NCBI RefSeq assembly: GCF_037975245.1
Contig: NC_092569.1
Location: 25,734,668-25,796,667, forward strand
DNA from: Apostichopus japonicus
Lineage: Eukaryota > Echinodermata > Holothuroidea > Aspidochirotida > Stichopodidae
Reading direction: 5' to 3'
DNA: 62,000 bases
Under the pieces are notes generated by a model. That model saw nothing but the letters and a program-made list of their open reading frames with translations. It searched no databases and was not told where the DNA came from. Both the position numbers and the translations under genes were made by a program. Shown here piece by piece: positions 53,001 through 59,000 of this stretch (position 1 is its first letter; every line of letters starts with the position of its first letter).

Positions 53001-56000
53001 AAAAACGACTGTTGTAGAAAGACTTACTGTGAGGGTGTGACGTCACATCCTCACTTCCTTCACATTTGTGAATATATTTCTTTAAAAATTATTTACATTT
53101 GTTAACACATTTGAAAATAATGTATTAAAAAATTCTTCAGATGTGTAATCCCAATTCCCTCCTTTGACAAATATGAGATCTCCTGACATATCTTTTGGTT
53201 GAAAGTCATGACATCTCACAAAATATTTAGAGAAAAAAACAAAGACATCACAGCTAGTCAGATTTCAGCAGTTTCTACACAATCTGATAAAACTTTACCC
53301 TTGAATATCTCTTTAACCAAAAAAGATATTTTGAACAGTTTTTTCACCATTGTGCTTCTTTTATTGTCCTCTTTCATATAACATAAACATGTATGACAAC
53401 TGAACCAATCCTTTAAACAGTTCATTTCACATTACAAGTCTACTGACATCACCACTGCGGTGCAGATATGCAGAACCAATATGTTTTGAAACTATTGAAA
53501 GAACAGAACCAAAATCCCAACTCAACAGAAATACCAAAACCACCGAAGAAGCCACTTAACAGCACTGTAAAGCAGCAATTTTGAAATAGGTCAAGAGAAT
53601 CTGGTTCCTTGTTAGGATTTTATCCTGGTACCTAATGATTGTGGAGTGGACACTAACCATACACCAAACCTTCATCTTCATAGTAATTCCATTGTCAATA
53701 TTAAAGCAACCTCCATAATTCTGACAACTATAATAACCAGGTTTTGGGAAATATGTTTAATGCATATTTGCTTTGTTTCAAACACAACTCTCAGGCAAAT
53801 ATTTTATATTAATTTATCCTATGATGATCCTTGTTTGTTAACAGATGTCTTTGTTATGCCGGCTTTGTTTCTCACGAGGGAGTTGGTTGCTCGGCGGTGG
53901 GTCGGACATCTGGGGATGTCATCACGTTTGGTTTGACTGCGACCCATCATCCAGACTTCACAGGTATGAACTTTGAAGCTTAAAACCCCCCCAAAACACA
54001 CACATAGTTGACACAGTTTGAAAGAGAAAACAACTGGATCATGCTATGGTCTGATGCTTAAAGCAGCATTTTGCATCCTTTTCTATGAATTTTCTCAACC
54101 TCACTGACTCCACGATGCCATAACGACATACATAACTAGCTTATCTATTTGAATCTTACTTCAAATGGTGGCAAAAAAGTCGAAAAATTTACAACTTCAA
54201 CTTTGTTTTTCTCGAAGATATTTTCCGTTGGGATCCCAATAAACCTCGCCCGTAATATGAACATTTAAACACTACGAACGTCATTGACCAATACGTAATA
54301 CAATACCATGCTTGATCTGTGTACAGTCTATATGGCAGTTGTACCAGGGAGTTCCATAACAACTCCCTAGTTGTACCAACGCAAAGTCAAAGTCTGCATC
54401 TCTGATTGGTTGAATTCAAACTAGTGGGTTTGGGGGAACTGTATGTAATTAATTTTAAATGTGGAATTTGTCGGTGGACACTTTTCTCATTATCTTCAAA
54501 TGTCCTTAATTACTCGCCGATTAATGTTGTTGGCAGGGAAAAACTTGGCTTATATCCTAGTTTGCTGTTTTGTGATTGATATACGTAAAAAAAATTATGG
54601 ATATGTCAAAAGAGTGGAAAACGGCGACCAAACGTACAATGCTGCTTTAAGTTATAAGATACTTATTTCTGTTTCTTCAAAGAAATTTGGCCGTTATTGA
54701 CCACTTGGCAACCCTTAAAAACTGGCCTGGGGATTTTGTGCATTTTGTCAGTGGCAAACACCTGAAATTAAACAACATACTTGCCCTAGAAATTTGGAGA
54801 TAATTAAATTGATAATTATGGTATTATTAAATTCTTATCTTTTAGTGCTCATTTAACAGATTGCTTCCTTAACACAGTTTGCATATATAACATAGTGAAA
54901 AGGAATAACCATGGTTTTGATCAAATGGCACAAGACATCACCATAGTTACAACACTCTTTGTGGCATTTTCTTATAAATATATACATTACTTGCCTAGCA
55001 TTTATTAAGTTCTGACAAACTGTTCACAAGTGTCCAAACTAATGCATACAGTTGTTATTGACTTTGGTACCATAAAGCAATGCAAACTAAAGCATGCAGG
55101 TGTCATTGAATTAGGTACCATAAAGCAATGCAAACTAAAGCATGCAGGTGTCATTGAATTTGCATACCATAAAGCAATGCAAACTAAAGCATGCAGGTGT
55201 CATTGAATTAGGTACCATAAAGCAATGCAAACTAAAGCATGCATGTGTCATTGAATTAGGTACCATAAAGCAACGCAAACTAAAGCATGCAGGTGTCATT
55301 GAATTAGGTACCATAAAGCAATGCAAACTAAAGCATGCAGGTGTCATTGAATTTGGTACCATAAAGCAACGCAAACTAAAGCATGCAGGTGTCATTCAAT
55401 TTTGTATCATAAAGCAATGCAAACTAAAGCATGCAGGTGTCATTGAATTTGGTACCATAAAGCAATGCAAACTAAAGCATGCAGGTGTCATTGAATTTGG
55501 TACCATGAAGCAACGCAAACTAAAGCATGCAGGTGTCATTGAATTTGGTACCATAAAGCAATGCAAACTAAAGCATGCAGGTGTCATTGCATTTGATACC
55601 ATAAAGCAATGCAAACTGAAGCATGCAGGTGTCATTGACTACCATAAATCAATGCAAACTAAAGTATGCAGGTGTCATTGAATTAGGTACCATTAAGCAA
55701 TGCTCCTGAAGGCATCACTCTATAGTCCTATAAAATTCAGGTAAGGCTGGCTTTGATTCCCTTCATTTGTTTCTAACTATGATGTAAGGTTTTGATAATA
55801 TTTTAACTGGAGATTAACAGCCATCTGACAAGAGCAATCATTATTTTCAAACTATATTAACCAGCTCTAACAATAATCATGTTTCCTTTAAACAGATTGG
55901 TCCGCAAACTATAGGATGCCACACAAAAAAGGGGGCTATAAAATAATAACAAAAATTAGGTGATTTGTGGGAATTTTCCATTTGTCTAAAAATTGATCTT

Positions 56001-59000
56001 CAGTGTTTCAGTGCTTGCTGATGTCCATTTTTTTCATGCGTTTCTGAGCATCATATTCCTAATGTTAGGGATCTGACAGGAAGCGGGCTCAATCCTTATA
56101 GAGACTTCTAGCTTGTGGACCAACAGTACAATTAGTTTGCGGACCACTGTCTCAAACCATCTCATAAATACTGCATGTCTCTGCCTCTTCTTCTTTCCCC
56201 TCTCTATCCTCTCAGGGAATGCTTTTGACGTTATCATCGTCGTCCATTCCGATCTACCATCGTCCCTCCTTCCCAACGCTCATTTTATCAGTCATCCATT
56301 CGCCCCTGACTATATCAGCACTCTCTCCATGCCGTCATTAACGCAACCCTCCGACCGATCCTTCATGCTCTACATCCAACGCTTTAACCACCTCCAGTCG
56401 TGCGAACGGTTCGCCGTTCCTTTCAGAATAGATCCGTCTATACTACTCAGAGCCGGGGACTCCTGGTCAGCCAACGTAAGACTTCACCAGCAGAGAAAAT
56501 GCAGGTCGACGAAAAGTGTGATTTGTCGAGCTGGAATTAGTATAGGGAGAAATTTATGATCATCTTAACTATAAAGTGGCAATAATGTGAGATATAGCAA
56601 AGAAAAATTACACGGTCTGATCAGGTAGAGTGGTCAAATAATATGTATTAAAGACAGTTACATTAACTACAGAGTTACAAAAATTTCAACCAAAAAATTT
56701 ACAAATTAAAATAAAATTAAAAAAAATAAAAAGTACAGAGTTTAAGAAAGGTGACACATTGATCTAAATTCCAGTTTCATAGCTGCTGCTTCTGTTGTTA
56801 AGAGGTAAAATATTGCCCTTTTAATACTCACTTAATGTGGTATGATTTGCATTTCATGATAATCTGTGATGTCATACATAGACTGATTTTCGTTCTTTCT
56901 TTAACCACGAGATGGGTCACATAACCTTTGAAAATAGTTTGCCTGTTTGATGGGATGTCATGTTATGTTGGTCATTTAAGATCAAGTGACTTCATCAAAA
57001 GTAAACTAGGATAATTTGTAATTGTAGGGGTGGAGCATCCCAATCCCAGGGATAAATTTTTGCGATAGATGTATGGCAGTTTTCTTTACAAACTGTACCA
57101 GATGATATTATCAGAAAAAAATAAAAAACTTTCAAATTGCTACATAACATATATGCATAATAAATAATTTCCATCAATTGTATTTGTGAAAAACATAAAC
57201 TCTTGCCGTGTATGATCAAATCGACAGACATTTTACGACCAGTGCAAATTACAGCTTTAAGACATGGTGCGAAAGCTATTAGGTCAAGTGCTGCTATTAT
57301 TTGACACATGCTGGCTGCAGGACCAATAGTCAAGTAGTATTTCAATTTGCAAGGCTTTATCTTATCATGCACTGTTTGCCATAGACCAGTGCAAATTACA
57401 GCTTTAAGACATGGTGCGAAAGCTATTAGGTCAAGTGCTGCTATTATTTGACACATGCTGGCTGCAGGACCAATAGTCAAGTAGTATTTCAATTTGCAAG
57501 GCTTTATCTTATCATGCACTGTTTGCCATAGAGGTGACTGTAATTTACATGAATTATTAGATTAATTTTATGAATAATGCTGTCTAGGTCACATGTTATA
57601 GGGTAATATTACTGTTATTATATAATATTATTTATAGCTTCCTCAGTTTCAATCCATGCATTCTTCCTCTCTAGGCTTCCCTGACCTACTACTCGGCAAA
57701 GCCCTACGGCATCAAAACCGAAAGCAACACCAATTCCAGATTTTATGAGTTTGATGGTGACAACAACTTTCTCTTCCATGCACCAACTCCCAGTGCTGAA
57801 TTCTACATGATGCCAACTTCAGGAAGGTCATCCAAGATAGATTTCAGGTGATGGTCATTAAAATCTGGCCGGTATCCAGGTTGAGGCATAGGGGATGAGA
57901 TGACACCCCCATCCTTTCCCCCATTCCCTCCCCCAGTGTAGATTCCTGCCCATTGTTTAAGGCCACCAGATTTAAAATTCAAAAGGAAGTTTACAAGTTA
58001 AAGATTTGGCATCTAACATTAAGTCTCTTCCTAGATTTACAAAGTATATCAATGTAGATTTGGCAAGGTCTTATAAGACAATGGAACGAACTCTGAATGA
58101 ACCTATTGTTCTTCGTGTAACTTTCATAGAATATTGGCTGCAGCTCAAGATGGTCAGTGGTTGTGGACACTTGGACCACTGCCCAGTCTTGACTTGCTTG
58201 GCATCTTCCCAATAACTTGTACAATTTCTGCTAGCATTTTGTGTTCAAATGCAGCTGATTACAACTGACTTATGCAAACCTTGTTGTAAAACAATTGGGA
58301 TGGGTGTGGTGGAGATGGGATGGGAAGGGGGGGGGGGGGAATGGCTGTTGATGGAAGCATAATATCTTTGTCAACCCATTCAAATTTTTTTCAGTTATTC
58401 AGCCATTATGAACATTTTGGATGGAAAAAATACAATGTAACTAAAACGGATCATTTCTAACAGGCCGTTAGTTGCCAGAGTGACCATTTCTTTAATTTTA
58501 ATTTTAAATAAGTCAATGAATTTGGTTTTATTCTGACATGATCTGATCCTAATATCTGGTTTGATTTGTCCTTAGGATCTACTCCTCATCCAACCAGAAT
58601 CACACGGTTACAGCAAACCTGGGTCAAGAGAATTCAGTCAGATTCCAGTTGAAGTTTGTCATCCCAAAGATTCTGACTGACTTGAACATCGTATTAGCCT
58701 TACCTGAAGGTAAAACTAATGTTTCATCAAGGGGGATATAACGGTGGATGAATTTGTCTGTTTAAAAAATTTAATGAAGTTTAATGAAATGCTGTAAATT
58801 GTTCTCAGTCTGAACTTCAGACCTACGGCTTCATAGAGTGTCGCATGACAAAGATAGAAATGTTTCAAATTTGGAGGTATTTTTATTAATGCATCTGGCA
58901 ACAACGATGTCATGGATGATGTCATCGCAGCAATTCCATTGCAAATGTCTCTGTTTCTCTCTGTATTAAATTAACTCATTTATTTACACAAGAAAATAAT

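Noticed and set aside
55035-55703. CRISPR-like array
   Set aside because: The 48-bp units are contiguous with no unique spacers, in an animal intron.
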